Position numbers and translations under genes: made by a program | Shown here: one piece after another, positions 29,627 to 39,669 of the stretch | Layout of the letters: each line of letters begins with the position of its first letter | Numbering within the stretch: position 1 is the first letter of the stretch | DNA from: an uncultured Parabacteroides sp. | GTDB taxonomy: Bacteria; Bacteroidota; Bacteroidia; Bacteroidales; Tannerellaceae | DNA length: 64,000 nucleotides | NCBI GenBank assembly: GCA_949287365.1 | Contig: CASEGC010000087.1 | Location: 1-64,000, forward strand | Direction: 5' to 3' | The notes under the pieces: generated by a model | What the model was told of the DNA's origin: nothing | The model's database searches: none | What the model saw: only the letters and a program-made list of their open reading frames with translations

Positions 29627-30286
29627 ATGACCATGAACAAAAAAGTATTACCGTTGGCTATATTAGTGGCCTCTTTTCTTGGTTTATCCAATGGGGCGAA
29701 CGCCCAAAAGACCGAGAAACTTTTCAATGGAAAAGATTTGTCTAACTGGAACTTCGTAGTGGATAAGAACGCGGTTCCCGCGGAACAGGTCTTTTGTGTC
29801 GAGGATGGGATGATTCATATCAAAGGCAATCCATTCGGCTATATGTACACGAAAGAGAAATATGGTGATTATAAGTTACATATCGAGTGGCGATGGCCAA
29901 ACGGCGTGAAATCGAATAGCGGAATCTTCCTGCTAATCGAGGACCCGAAGAATCCTTTCCCGAATGGCATCGAGTGCCAGCTGCACGCGGGCGACGCGGG
30001 TGACCTTGTCCTGCTGGGAGGTTCCGATTTGACGGAATATATGCAACGCCCCGGAGAGGAACGCCCGGCGTTCCCTGTCGTAAAGAAACACTCGGAATCG
30101 AGCGAGAAACCCGCCGGCGAATGGAACGAGGCGAATATCTTCGTGAAAGATGGTACGATTACGGTTTACGTGAACGGCGTTTACCAAAACACGGGGACAA
30201 ACAAGGTGAAAGAGGGCTTTATCGGTCTGCAAAGCGAGGGAAAGGACATCCAATTCCGGAACGTGACTTTGACTCCATGGGAATAA
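29627..30286 (+). CDS. Exported DUF1080 (3-keto-disaccharide hydrolase-like) protein
   Basis: 219 residues with a signal peptide (MTMNKKVLPLAILVASFLGL, cleavage after GANA). A single concanavalin-like DUF1080 domain follows: KLFNGKDLSNWNFV, GMIHIKGNPFGYMYTKEKYGDYKLHIEW, GIECQLHAGDAGDLVLLGG and the C-terminal GFIGLQSEGKDIQFRNVTL. The family is linked to 3-keto-disaccharide hydrolysis and glycan breakdown, mostly by homology. Second methionine (M3) is an equal candidate start. Confidence 0.87.
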   Translation: MTMNKKVLPLAILVASFLGLSNGANAQKTEKLFNGKDLSNWNFVVDKNAVPAEQVFCVEDGMIHIKGNPFGYMYTKEKYGDYKLHIEWRWPNGVKSNSGIFLLIEDPKNPFPNGIECQLHAGDAGDLVLLGGSDLTEYMQRPGEERPAFPVVKKHSESSEKPAGEWNEANIFVKDGTITVYVNGVYQNTGTNKVKEGFIGLQSEGKDIQFRNVTLTPWE

Positions 30287-30343
30287 GTCCTACCCTTACA
30301 CGATATAAAGAATGTATATAATTAAATGTATAGTTAGCGAACA

Positions 30344-31624
30344 ATGAAAAGAGACAACATTATTTTCGACATCATCGAAAAAGAGCATCAACGCCAATTG
30401 AAAGGCATTGAGTTGATCGCTTCCGAGAATTTCGTCAGCGAACAAGTTATGCAAGCTATGGGAAGCTGCCTCACGAATAAATACGCGGAAGGATATCCAA
30501 GCAAGCGTTATTATGGAGGTTGTGAAATAGTGGACCAAAGCGAGACTATCGCTATCGAACGGTTGAAAAAGCTTTTTAACGCAGAATGGGTGAACGTTCA
30601 GCCACATTCCGGAGCGCAAGCTAACGCAGCCGTGTTGCTCGCGGTGTTGAATCCAGGCGATACCTTCCTCGGCCTGAACCTGTCGCACGGTGGACACCTT
30701 TCTCATGGTTCTCCGGTCAACAGTTCCGGTATCTTATATCATGCGACCGAATATAACGTGAAAGAAGAAACCGGACGTGTGGATTACGACCAAATGGAGG
30801 AAGTGGCTCTTCGGGAAAAACCGAAATTGATTATCGGTGGGGGCTCCGCTTACTCTCGCGAATGGGATTATAAACGTATGCGCGAGATAGCCGATAAGGT
30901 CGGAGCGTTATTGATGATTGACATGGCTCATCCCGCCGGACTGATCGCCGCGGGTTTGTTGAACAACCCATTGGAATACGCCCACATCGTGACATCTACC
31001 ACGCATAAGACCTTACGCGGCCCACGCGGAGGTATTATATTGATGGGTAAGGATTTCGAGAACCCATGGGGCAAAAAGACACCGAAAGGCGAAATCAAGA
31101 AAATGTCCCAATTATTAGACTCGGCCGTATTCCCAGGTATACAAGGCGGACCACTCGAACACGTGATCGCCGCAAAAGCGGTCGCTTTCGGAGAAGCGTT
31201 AGAGCCTGAATATAAAGTATATCAGAAACAAGTGAAAACAAACGCCGCGGCCATGGCGCAAGCGTTCATGGACAAAGGCTACAAAATTATATCCGGAGGA
31301 ACGGACAATCATAGTATGCTGATCGACCTGCGTACGAAATTCCCCGACTTGACCGGTAAAGTGGCGGAAAAGGCATTGGTAGCGGCGGATATCACGGTGA
31401 ACAAGAATATGGTGCCGTTCGATAGCCGTTCCGCGTTCCAGACTTCCGGTATCCGTGTCGGAACACCCGCCATCACCACTCGTGGAGCGAAAGAGCCATT
31501 GATGGGCGAGATCGTCGAATTGATCGATACGGTTTTGTCGGCTCCGGAATGCGATAAAACGATACAAGCCGTTCGCGAGAAAGTGAACGATATCATGAAG
31601 GATTATCCGATTTTCGCTTGGTGA
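30344..31624 (+). CDS. glyA: Serine hydroxymethyltransferase
   Basis: Interconverts serine and glycine with tetrahydrofolate, the main source of one-carbon units. 426 residues; the PLP lysine is K222 in [13 protein letters not shown], substrate loop [12 protein letters not shown] aspartate in [10 protein letters not shown]. Same strand as DUF1080 57 bp upstream. It is followed by a hairpin at 31638-31663. Confidence 0.98.
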   Translation: MKRDNIIFDIIEKEHQRQLKGIELIASENFVSEQVMQAMGSCLTNKYAEGYPSKRYYGGCEIVDQSETIAIERLKKLFNAEWVNVQPHSGAQANAAVLLAVLNPGDTFLGLNLSHGGHLSHGSPVNSSGILYHATEYNVKEETGRVDYDQMEEVALREKPKLIIGGGSAYSREWDYKRMREIADKVGALLMIDMAHPAGLIAAGLLNNPLEYAHIVTSTTHKTLRGPRGGIILMGKDFENPWGKKTPKGEIKKMSQLLDSAVFPGIQGGPLEHVIAAKAVAFGEALEPEYKVYQKQVKTNAAAMAQAFMDKGYKIISGGTDNHSMLIDLRTKFPDLTGKVAEKALVAADITVNKNMVPFDSRSAFQTSGIRVGTPAITTRGAKEPLMGEIVELIDTVLSAPECDKTIQAVREKVNDIMKDYPIFAW

Positions 31625-31637
31625 CAACTCATAAAAA

Positions 31638-31663
31638 GGAGAGCGTCGTTCACGACGCTCTCC
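31638..31663. terminator. Hairpin between glyA and the GH20 gene
   Basis: A 12-bp perfect stem (GGAGAGCGTCGT and ACGACGCTCTCC) with a 2-nt centre. The plus-strand side lacks a T-run (CCAAAAA follows) while the minus side has one, so on the coding strand it may act as a stabiliser or pausing site more than a terminator. Confidence 0.55.
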
Positions 31664-31701
31664 CCAAAAATAATAAATCAACAATCCAAATAGTACACGA
31701 C

Positions 31702-34056
31702 ATGAAAAAGCTCCTTGCTACAATTTGCGCGGGCGCGGTTCTCGGATTTATGGCATCATGCGATAATACCGAGAAGAAAGTTAAGCCTTATAACCAAGGC
31801 ATCAACATTATTCCGACCCCGGCCAGCCTCGTCCAAAACGAAGGCTATTTTAAATTAAACAAAAACACGAAAATCTATGCGTCAACTCCAGAGGCGAAAA
31901 CCGTGGCCGAGTTTTTCGCAGCTAAGATGAACACGGCTACAGGCTATACGATTTCAATGACAGAGCAGAAAAATACCAATGGCATCTCATTGATTATAGA
32001 TGGCAACTTAGACGTGAATGACGAAGGATACACATTGAATGTGACAGAGAAAGGTGTAAGTGTCAAAGCGAAAACACCGCAAGGCTTGTTTTATGGTATG
32101 CAGTCGTTCATGCAATTATTACCGGCGGAGATAGAAAATCCATCGGTGGTTGGAGATATCGCATGGACAGCCCCTGCCGTCTCAATCAAAGACGAGCCTC
32201 GTTTTGGCTATCGAGGTATCATGCTCGATCCGTGCCGTCATTTCATGCCTATCGAAAACGTAAAGAAATATATCGACGTTTTGTCGCTTTTCAAGATCAA
32301 TCGTTTACATTGGCATCTGACAGACGATCAAGGATGGCGTATCGAAATCAAGAAATATCCGAAACTGACCGAGGTTAGTTCCAAACGTATCGAAGGCGAG
32401 GGAACCGAACACGGTGGCTTTTATACGCAGGAAGAGATTAAGGACGTGGTGAAATATGCGGCGGATCATTTCATCACGGTCATTCCGGAATTGGAGTTGC
32501 CGGGACACGAGATGGCGGCTATCGCGGCTTATCCGAAACTTTCATGTAAAGGAGAACCGGGGATACCGCGTATCATTTGGGGCGTGGAAGATATCGTGAT
32601 GTGCCCCGGGAAGGAAGATATGTTCGAGTTCTTGGAAGACGTGATTGACGAGATGGTTCCTCTTTTCCCGAGCGAATATTTCCACATCGGTGGCGATGAG
32701 TGTCCTAAAACCAGTTGGAAAAACTGTCCGCTCTGCCAAGCCCGTATCCAAAAGGAAGGTTTAAGGGGCGACAAGGAACACACAGCCGAGGAGAAACTCC
32801 AAAGCTATGTCGTTCAACGCATGGAAAAATATTTAGCGACCAAAGGTAAGAAAATCATAGGTTGGGATGAGATTCTGGAAGGAGGATTGGCTCCAACAGC
32901 GACCGTTATGTCATGGCGTGGCGAGGAAGGTGGCATCGCCGCGGCATCCATGAATCACACGGTCATTATGACACCGGGAGGCAACGGTATGTATTTAGAC
33001 GCTTATCAAGGTGACTCGAAAATCGAGCCGGTAACGATTGGAGGCTACACGCCGTTAGAGAAAACATACAGCTATAATCCGATTCCTGATACATTGGCGC
33101 AAATTGGGAAAGGCAACTTCATCCTTGGCGTACAAGGCAACACATGGGCCGAGTATATGTACACTGAAGAGAAAAGAGAATATATGATTTTCCCGCGTAT
33201 TTTGGCGGTGGCCGAAATTGGTTGGACTCCACTCGACCGGAAAGATTATAAGGATTTCGAACGCCGTATCGAGAACGCTTATGTCCGCCTTGACGCACAT
33301 AACGTAAACTATCATATCCCGCTGCCGGAGCAACCAAACGGCTCCTGCGATTTCGTAGCGTTCACGGACAAGGCGACCATGGAATTTTCTACCACTCGCC
33401 CGATGAAAATGGTTTATACGCTCGATGGAAGTGAGCCAACCCCTGAATCAACAATATACAATGGTCCGTTCGACATCACGGAAAATACGACTCTCAAGAT
33501 CGCTTCCGTCCTGCCTTCCGGCAAGATGAGCAAACCGCGTGTCATCACGGTGGAAAAGCAAACGTTGGCTCCAGCTAAAAGCGTCGACAAGACCATGCCC
33601 GGCCTCTCGATGAAAATCTACGATGGCATGTATCTTTCCGTAGCAGACTTCGAGGCGAAAAAGCCACAACCTCGCGCAACGAAAGTCATCACCAAGACAC
33701 GCGAATTGACGGCACAAGTGCCCGCCCCTGAGTCAATGAGAGGCGTTAAGCAATACGCCGCAATCGCTACAGGCTACGTAAACATTCCCGAAGATGGCGT
33801 TTACTATATATCATCTGATTTGGAAGAGGTTTGGATTGACGGGAAATTGATGGTTAATAATGGAGGTGAGGTGAAACGCTTCTCGCGCCATGACACTTCC
33901 GTAGCTTTAGCTAAAGGGTTGCACGAGGTCAAATTCGTATTCTTAGGGCATATCATTGGGGGATGGCCTTCCAATTGGAATGACGGTAGCGTGAAATTAC
34001 GCAAATCGGACACAAAAGAGTTTGAACCTATCACAGAGGATATGTTGTCACATTAA
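31702..34056 (+). CDS. Beta-N-acetylhexosaminidase (GH20), lipoprotein
   Basis: Removes terminal beta-GlcNAc or GalNAc from host or dietary glycans. Starting at 31702, a lipobox (FMASC, C20) predicts a surface or periplasmic lipoprotein. Domain order: GH20b (about 25-160), the GH20 barrel with the catalytic Asp332-Glu333 pair in HIGGDECPK, then a CHB_HEX_C-like beta-sandwich (YTLDGSEPTPESTIYNGPFDITENTTLKI is its core), and a PA14-like C-terminal domain. 784 residues. An earlier in-frame ATG at 31618 would overlap glyA and precede the signal peptide. Substrate probably mucin-type or N-glycans. Confidence 0.93.
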   Translation: MKKLLATICAGAVLGFMASCDNTEKKVKPYNQGINIIPTPASLVQNEGYFKLNKNTKIYASTPEAKTVAEFFAAKMNTATGYTISMTEQKNTNGISLIIDGNLDVNDEGYTLNVTEKGVSVKAKTPQGLFYGMQSFMQLLPAEIENPSVVGDIAWTAPAVSIKDEPRFGYRGIMLDPCRHFMPIENVKKYIDVLSLFKINRLHWHLTDDQGWRIEIKKYPKLTEVSSKRIEGEGTEHGGFYTQEEIKDVVKYAADHFITVIPELELPGHEMAAIAAYPKLSCKGEPGIPRIIWGVEDIVMCPGKEDMFEFLEDVIDEMVPLFPSEYFHIGGDECPKTSWKNCPLCQARIQKEGLRGDKEHTAEEKLQSYVVQRMEKYLATKGKKIIGWDEILEGGLAPTATVMSWRGEEGGIAAASMNHTVIMTPGGNGMYLDAYQGDSKIEPVTIGGYTPLEKTYSYNPIPDTLAQIGKGNFILGVQGNTWAEYMYTEEKREYMIFPRILAVAEIGWTPLDRKDYKDFERRIENAYVRLDAHNVNYHIPLPEQPNGSCDFVAFTDKATMEFSTTRPMKMVYTLDGSEPTPESTIYNGPFDITENTTLKIASVLPSGKMSKPRVITVEKQTLAPAKSVDKTMPGLSMKIYDGMYLSVADFEAKKPQPRATKVITKTRELTAQVPAPESMRGVKQYAAIATGYVNIPEDGVYYISSDLEEVWIDGKLMVNNGGEVKRFSRHDTSVALAKGLHEVKFVFLGHIIGGWPSNWNDGSVKLRKSDTKEFEPITEDMLSH

Positions 34057-34075
34057 CGTTTCTCCGATTTAATAT

Positions 34076-34120
34076 AAGAAGTCCGCAACTGACAATTTGG
34101 TCGGTCGCGGACTTCTTTCT
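34076..34120. terminator. Bidirectional terminator between GH20 gene and barrel gene
   Basis: AAGAAGTCCGC and GCGGACTTCTT arms with a 20-nt loop; T-run on either strand. Convergent genes flank it. Confidence 0.85.
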
Positions 34121-34152
34121 TTGAACAAGCTTCTTTGCTTTCATCAATCTGC

Positions 34153-34905
34153 CTAAAAAATCCTTCCGCAGAGACGGAGTTTCAAGACCGGATAGACCTT
34201 CACCTTATCTATAATTTTCGAAAACGTATCATCCTCGTCTAACTCACCATCCAAAATCTCCACGTTACCATAATCAGTATACACTTCCGGTGTCCCATGG
34301 AACTGTACGCCCAATTCAAACATCACGCTTAAACGCTTTGTCGGAACCGCACGGCCAAAACCTAAACCCAAATAGGGACGAGTGCCAGAAACTTTTAATC
34401 CTCCGGAAATATTACCTTCCGAATCCACCGGTAACGTACAATCCCCTATCATGAGAGAGGCGTCCGCTCCTTGAGCGATTAAATCGCCTAACTCTTTACT
34501 ATGACCTTCGATTCGTACGAGCTTGGAACCACCAAAATAGGCACCCGCCGCGATAAAGAATGAGGATGAACGAGGAAAAGGATAAACATTTAACAACACT
34601 TGTCCGGAAGTCCGTTTCATGCTTCCCGTCAAGTCTACCTCGCTGGGAACCGAAGATAATCCGGACGGGTCATCCACGTTCACGCTCACGCCTGTAGTCA
34701 AATGGAAATTAGGCATGACAGAAACACCACCACGTAGAGCCAAATAAGGAGTGATTGGCGTAGCCGCCTCTACATCTACACCTGTCAAACCTACGCCTAC
34801 CCCCAACGATAAAGAATTAAAAACGCCAAGCTCTTTCTGAGCCCAAATGTTACTACTCATGACGAACGAACACGCCACCACACATACGAATCTTAATAGT
34901 TTCAT
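34153..34905 (-). CDS. Outer-membrane beta-barrel protein, unknown function
   Basis: 250 residues from the inner ATG at 34905 (MKLLRFVCVVACSFVMSSN, cleavage after IWAQ). The mature part has alternating hydrophobic strands such as LSLGVGVGLTGVDVEAATP, PYLGLGFGRAVP and YPVLKLRLCGRIF, a barrel-like ending. It resembles lipid A palmitoyl/deacylase-like or general porin-like small barrels, without a catalytic motif I can identify. An ATG at 34920 also fits; the -7 box TACCTTTG at 34949-34956 supports either. Confidence 0.65.
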   Translation of the reverse strand: MKLLRFVCVVACSFVMSSNIWAQKELGVFNSLSLGVGVGLTGVDVEAATPITPYLALRGGVSVMPNFHLTTGVSVNVDDPSGLSSVPSEVDLTGSMKRTSGQVLLNVYPFPRSSSFFIAAGAYFGGSKLVRIEGHSKELGDLIAQGADASLMIGDCTLPVDSEGNISGGLKVSGTRPYLGLGFGRAVPTKRLSVMFELGVQFHGTPEVYTDYGNVEILDGELDEDDTFSKIIDKVKVYPVLKLRLCGRIF

Positions 34906-34948
34906 CTTTTTATTCCACACTTATTTTACACAATACATTTTCGTCTCG

Positions 34949-34956
34949 CAAAGGTA
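34949..34956 (-). promoter_or_regulatory. Barrel gene promoter, -7 box TACCTTTG
   Basis: Exact TAnnTTTG match upstream of the ATG at 34905/34920. Confidence 0.5.
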
Positions 34957-34986
34957 AGTAAAAGATAATTATTGTTATAAAATAAG

Positions 34987-35015
34987 GTGACGCTGGATCG
35001 GATCCAACGCCACCT
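34987..35015 (-). terminator. yebC terminator
   Basis: Imperfect stem built on GGTGGCGTTGGATC and GATCCAGCGTCACC on the minus strand, followed by a T-rich run (TTATTTTAT). It lies just after the yebC stop. Confidence 0.65.
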
Positions 35016-35055
35016 TTTTGGGGATAAGACTTCAAATTTTAGGGATAAGTGGACA

Positions 35056-35787
35056 TTATTCGTCCTCCACATCCTCCTCCTTCATGTTATGAAATACGTT
35101 TTGTACGTCCTCGTCCTCTTCCAATTTATCGATCAACTTATCGATTGTCTCTCGTTGTTCCGGAGTAACTTCCTTCAAATCGTTCGGAATGCGGACAAAC
35201 TCGCTGCTGGTAATCTCATAACCGTTCTCTTCCAAATATTTCTGGATAGCGGCGTTTTGGGCGAACTCGCCATAAATCACGACCTCATCCTCATCCTCAT
35301 CGACCTCGTCCACTCCATAATCTATCAATTCCAACTCAAGGTCATCCAACGACATACCCTCTTTTTTGGTGATATGAAATACGCATTTATGCTCGAACAT
35401 GAACTCCAAGCTACCAGACGTTCCCAGCGAACCTCCATTCTTATTGAAGTAACTACGTATATTGGCCACCGTACGAGTGGTGTTGTCTGTCGCCGTCTCC
35501 ACGAATATGGCGATACCGAAAGGTCCATATCCCTCATAGTTCATCTCCTTATAATCCGTGAAGTCTTTGGAGACGGCACGCTTGATGGCGCGTTCCACGT
35601 TCTCCTTCGGCATATTCTCTTTCTTGGCCGTTTGCATCAACACACGCAAACGAGGGTTATTCTCGGGTTCCGGTCCGCCTTGCTTAGCGGCGATAGTTAT
35701 CTCTTTTCCCAATTTCGTGAATACACGGGCCATATTGCCCCAACGTTTAAACTTTCTTGCTTTACGGAACTCAAACGCTCTTCCCAT
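35056..35787 (-). CDS. yebC: YebC/PmpR-family protein
   Basis: 243 residues with the family core GRAFEFRKARKFKRWGNMARVFTKLGKEI and NPRLRVLMQTAKKENMPKENVERAIKRA, and an acidic C-terminus (EDEDVQNVFHNMKEEDVEDE). Members were described as transcription regulators and more recently as factors that relieve ribosome stalling; this protein matches in length. It lies 45 bp downstream of pheT and could be co-transcribed. Confidence 0.92.
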   Translation of the reverse strand: MGRAFEFRKARKFKRWGNMARVFTKLGKEITIAAKQGGPEPENNPRLRVLMQTAKKENMPKENVERAIKRAVSKDFTDYKEMNYEGYGPFGIAIFVETATDNTTRTVANIRSYFNKNGGSLGTSGSLEFMFEHKCVFHITKKEGMSLDDLELELIDYGVDEVDEDEDEVVIYGEFAQNAAIQKYLEENGYEITSSEFVRIPNDLKEVTPEQRETIDKLIDKLEEDEDVQNVFHNMKEEDVEDE

Positions 35788-35832
35788 ATTTTTGAATTAT
35801 GACTTTTAATTTATGAATTATATTTTATTCTC

Positions 35833-38295
35833 TTATCTCAACTGAGCCCCCAATTTTTGTTCCAAATTGGTTTGTATTTTCTTCATGATAGCATCTATTT
35901 GCTTATCGTTCAAAGTCTTGTTCTCATCTTGCAAATAGAAGCTCACCGCATACGATTTCTTACCGGCTGGAAGGTTCTTTCCTTCATAGACATCGAACAA
36001 AGATACCTTTCTCAGCAACTTACGCTCGCTCTCCCTCGCGATCTTATCAATCTCGGCGAATTGTACGCCTTTGTCCAACAATAACGCCAAATCACGTTTC
36101 ACGGCGGGGAATTTGGAAATCTCCGTGAAGGAGACTTTCGCCTTCTTGACCTCCTTCATCAATTGGTTCCACGACAACTCGGCGTAATAAACCTCCACAT
36201 CGACATCCACCATCTCACGAAGTTTCTTATTCACGATACCCAGCGTTCCCAAACGGCGTCCGGAGCCGGTCGTAACGCTCAATCCGACGGAATAAATATC
36301 ATCCGACAAATTCCCGAATATTACCTTTTTCATATCGACTCCCAAGCGAACCAAGATATTCTCGACATACGCTTTCAACTCATAAACAGAAGTTTTCTCG
36401 TTCGGGTGCGCCCAGTTGTTCTCGACACGGTTTCCCGCCAACCAAATGCCCATACGATAATCCTCGCTGAACGCGGACAAGATTTCCCCCTCTTTCTTAT
36501 GGTCGACATTGTAATCATAGCAATTACCGAATTCATAAAAACGGATGTTTCCTCTCTTCCGGTTCACGTTATACGCGATACTTTCCAAACCTCCGAAAAG
36601 CAACGTCTGGCGCATACAATTCAAATCCGCGCTCAACGGATTCATCAACATGACGCATCGCGCTTCCGGATAAGTGGACAATTCCTTATAGTAAGCGGAA
36701 CGTGTCAACGAATTGTTCAATATCTCGTTAAAACCGCAACCGCATAATTGCTCGGAAACCACGTTTTGCAATTTCCAGCTATGGTCCGTCGGCGTATGAT
36801 AACTCAAGCTAGACTTCACATGATCGCTGAACTCCACGTTGTTGTATCCATAGATACGAAGAATGTCCTCTATCACGTCCACGTCACGTTGCACGTCGAT
36901 ACGATAGACAGGCACACGCAGTGTCAGTCCTTCCGCCGTCTCCTCGGCTATTTCCATCTCCAGGCTGGACACGATGCTCTTCACCGTCTCCACCGGTATT
37001 TCCTTTCCTATCAACGAGTTGATTTTCTCATACGTCACCTCTACCCGATAAGGCTCTATCACTTTCGGATAAACATCTTGGATAGCTCCCGTGATCTTGC
37101 CTCCGGCCACCTCCTGTATCAATAGGGCGGCACGTTTCAGCACGTATATCGTATTATTCGGGTCCAACCCGCGCTCGAAGCGGAAGGAGGCGTCGGTGTT
37201 CAACCCGAACCGACGTGCGGTCTTACGAATCCATGTGGGGTGGAAACAAGCGGACTCCAAGAACACGTCCGTGGTCGCCTCCGTCACGCCGGAATCCAAC
37301 CCTCCGAACACGCCACCTATACACATAGGCTCCGTCGTATCGCAAATCATCAGGTCGCGGTCGGTCAAGGTACGCTCCACACCATCCAAGGTCACGAACT
37401 TGGTTCCCGCGGGCACGGTCTTGACCACAACCTTTCCGCCTTTTATCTTACCCGCGTCGAAAGAGTGCAAAGGCTGTCCCAACTCATGCAAGATGAAGTT
37501 GGTCACGTCCACGACATTATTGATTGGGCGTAAACCGATTACACGCAAATGGTTCTGCAACCATTCCGGACTCTCCTTTACCGTCACTCCCTTAATCGTC
37601 ACGGCGGAATAACGAAGGCAGGCCTCCGGATTCTCCACGACGACCTCTATGGCCGGAGTCTCGTCATCAATCTTGAACGCCTCCACGGAGGGACGACGCA
37701 ATTCCGCCGGTTTACCGTGTCGCTTCAGGTAGGCGGCCAAGTCGCGGGCGACACCGAAATGGGAAGTCGCGTCCACCCTATTCGGAGTGATATCCACCTC
37801 CAGCACGTAATCACTCTTTACATTATAATAATCCTTGGCCGGAGTTCCGACAACGGCGTCCGCCGGAAGCACGATAATACCGCTATGGTCCGTACCGATT
37901 CCAATCTCGTCCTCCGCGCAAATCATGCCGTTGGATTCCACGCCGCGGATTTTCGACCGCTTAATCGTGAAGCACTCGTCCCCGTCATACAGTTTCGTGC
38001 CGTTCACCGCCACGACCACCTTCTGTCCGGCCGCCACGTTCGGCGCGCCGCAAACGATTTGCAAAGGGGCCTCGCCACCCACGTTCACGGTCGTGATATG
38101 CAAATGGTCCGAATTGGGATGTTCCTCGCAAGTTAATACTTCACCGATAACCAAGCCTTCCAGCCCGCCTTTAATCGTCTGCACTTCCTCCACTCCACCG
38201 GTCTCCAAACCGATAGAGGTAAGAGCGGCCGCCACTTCATCCGGCGTTAAATCGAAATCAAGATACTCTTTCAGCCAATTGTAAGATATATTCAT
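35833..38295 (-). CDS. pheT: Phenylalanine-tRNA ligase beta subunit
   Basis: Large subunit of the PheRS heterotetramer. From 38295 (MNISYNWLKEYL) 820 residues: tRNA-binding OB domain (about 45-150), B3/B4 editing domain, B5, and the C-terminal anticodon-binding (FDX-ACB) domain. The ATG at 38346 lies at the likely transcription start after a TACTTTTG -7 box (38355-38362), so it is not used. The alpha subunit gene pheS is 10 kb away, transcribed from its own promoter. Confidence 0.96.
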   Translation of the reverse strand: MNISYNWLKEYLDFDLTPDEVAAALTSIGLETGGVEEVQTIKGGLEGLVIGEVLTCEEHPNSDHLHITTVNVGGEAPLQIVCGAPNVAAGQKVVVAVNGTKLYDGDECFTIKRSKIRGVESNGMICAEDEIGIGTDHSGIIVLPADAVVGTPAKDYYNVKSDYVLEVDITPNRVDATSHFGVARDLAAYLKRHGKPAELRRPSVEAFKIDDETPAIEVVVENPEACLRYSAVTIKGVTVKESPEWLQNHLRVIGLRPINNVVDVTNFILHELGQPLHSFDAGKIKGGKVVVKTVPAGTKFVTLDGVERTLTDRDLMICDTTEPMCIGGVFGGLDSGVTEATTDVFLESACFHPTWIRKTARRFGLNTDASFRFERGLDPNNTIYVLKRAALLIQEVAGGKITGAIQDVYPKVIEPYRVEVTYEKINSLIGKEIPVETVKSIVSSLEMEIAEETAEGLTLRVPVYRIDVQRDVDVIEDILRIYGYNNVEFSDHVKSSLSYHTPTDHSWKLQNVVSEQLCGCGFNEILNNSLTRSAYYKELSTYPEARCVMLMNPLSADLNCMRQTLLFGGLESIAYNVNRKRGNIRFYEFGNCYDYNVDHKKEGEILSAFSEDYRMGIWLAGNRVENNWAHPNEKTSVYELKAYVENILVRLGVDMKKVIFGNLSDDIYSVGLSVTTGSGRRLGTLGIVNKKLREMVDVDVEVYYAELSWNQLMKEVKKAKVSFTEISKFPAVKRDLALLLDKGVQFAEIDKIARESERKLLRKVSLFDVYEGKNLPAGKKSYAVSFYLQDENKTLNDKQIDAIMKKIQTNLEQKLGAQLR

Positions 38296-38354
38296 CGCTA
38301 TAAAATTTATTCCATTAAAGAAAGGCGCATGATAAAAAGCGCCCAATGAACGGA

Positions 38355-38362
38355 CAAAAGTA
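38355..38362 (-). promoter_or_regulatory. pheT promoter, -7 box TACTTTTG
   Basis: Exact TAnnTTTG match, 60 bp upstream of the pheT ATG; shows that the ATG at 38346 is too close to be the start. Confidence 0.55.
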
Positions 38363-38469
38363 CGAAATAATATAGGAATGTTAAAACAATAGGAGAGATT
38401 AAAACGATTCTCCCCGTAAAAAATCCGACGCGACGGGAGAAAAAAGAGATTATCCCATAAGAAAAACTC

Positions 38470-38532
38470 TATCTTTAGCCTAAAGATACATATCTTTAAC
38501 CTAAAGATGGATATCTTCAGCCTAAAGATAAA
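38470..38532. repeat. 21-bp palindromic array, copy B (3 units)
   Basis: Three units of exactly 21 bp from 38470, 38491 and 38512, same consensus (TATCTTTAGCCTAAAGATA plus linker) and same flanks (GAAAAACTC on the left, AACTTTTTCC on the right) as the other three copies. It lies in the divergent pheT/oxyR region. Confidence 0.9.
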
Positions 38533-38606
38533 CTTTATATCCCGACGAAAAGAACTTTTTCCGCCAGTATCGGGAAAAATATCCCGGAGATATCAAAGAA
38601 ATTCCG

Positions 38607-38614
38607 TATGTTTG
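38607..38614 (+). promoter_or_regulatory. oxyR promoter, -7 box TATGTTTG
   Basis: Exact TAnnTTTG match 50 bp upstream of the oxyR ATG. Confidence 0.6.
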
Positions 38615-38621
38615 CCCATGG

Positions 38622-38655
38622 AAAATCCGGACTAAAGAAAAATCCGGACTAAAGA
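38622..38655. repeat. 17-bp direct duplication in the oxyR leader
   Basis: AAAATCCGGACTAAAGA occurs twice in tandem, at 38622-38638 and from 38639, between the promoter and the oxyR start at 38664. Confidence 0.8.
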
Positions 38656-38663
38656 ATAGACGC

Positions 38664-39590
38664 ATGAACATACAACAACTCGAATATATCCTGGCGGTGG
38701 ACACTTACCGTCATTTCGCGAAAGCCGCCGAGCATTGCCGGGTGACGCAACCGACATTGAGCATGATGATACAAAAGCTAGAAGATGAACTGGGCATCAA
38801 GCTGTTCGACAGGAATATCCAGCCGGTACGCCCCACTCCCGTGGGGCGAAAGGTCATCGAGCAGGCGAGAAACGTCCTCCAGCAAGTCTCCCGGATAAGG
38901 GATATCGTCAACGAAGAGGAACAAGCCTTGAAAGGGACGTTCCAGTTGGCCGTATTGCCAACCATAGCACCTTATCTGTTACCCCGTCTCCTTCAACGGT
39001 TATCGGCGAAATATCCCGAATTGGACATCCGTATCTTGGAAATGAAGACGACACCGACCTTGAACGCCTTGCGAAACGGGGAGGTCGACGCCGCCTTAAT
39101 CGCCAACCAGCCCACGGAGCCTTACCTGCGGGGAGACACGCTTTATTACGAACAATTCTTCGGCTACGTCTCCCGCAAGGAGACTCTTTTCAAGAAAGAT
39201 TTGATTCGTACGGCGGATATAGACGACGAAAGGCTATGGTTGCTCGACGAAGGCCATTGCTTCCGTGACCAGTTGTTGCGTTTTTGCAAGATGGAGAAGG
39301 TGAAAATCCACCAGGCCGCCTATCGTTTGGGTAGCTTGGAGACTTTCATGCGGATGGTGGAGAGCGGCAATGGCATCACGTTCATCCCAGAACTGGCTAT
39401 CCTGCAACTCAGCGACACGCAAAAAGAGCTCGTACGCCCTTTCGCCATTCCAAAGCCGACAAGGGAAATCGTCTTCGTCACACGTAAAGATTTTATCCGG
39501 CATACGATAGCCAAGATTTTAATCGAGAATATCAAAGAAGCGGTTCCCAAAGAGATGCTAACGTTGCGTCCCGGACAACGGCTGGTATGA
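38664..39590 (+). CDS. oxyR: Peroxide-sensing regulator OxyR (LysR family)
   Basis: 308 residues: N-terminal winged helix (AKAAEHCRVTQPTLSMMIQKLE) and LysR effector domain. The redox cysteines fall at C199 and C208, the same positions as in Escherichia coli OxyR, in GHCFRDQLLRFC, so it is very likely a true H2O2 sensor activating catalase and peroxiredoxin genes. Single gene, divergent from pheT. Confidence 0.94.
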   Translation: MNIQQLEYILAVDTYRHFAKAAEHCRVTQPTLSMMIQKLEDELGIKLFDRNIQPVRPTPVGRKVIEQARNVLQQVSRIRDIVNEEEQALKGTFQLAVLPTIAPYLLPRLLQRLSAKYPELDIRILEMKTTPTLNALRNGEVDAALIANQPTEPYLRGDTLYYEQFFGYVSRKETLFKKDLIRTADIDDERLWLLDEGHCFRDQLLRFCKMEKVKIHQAAYRLGSLETFMRMVESGNGITFIPELAILQLSDTQKELVRPFAIPKPTREIVFVTRKDFIRHTIAKILIENIKEAVPKEMLTLRPGQRLV

Positions 39591-39669
39591 TTAACTATCC
39601 CAAAGATGTCCGTGCCGCCCGATAATCAAGAACGGAGATTTATTCGTACGGTGAGATTCGCCCTAAAAA

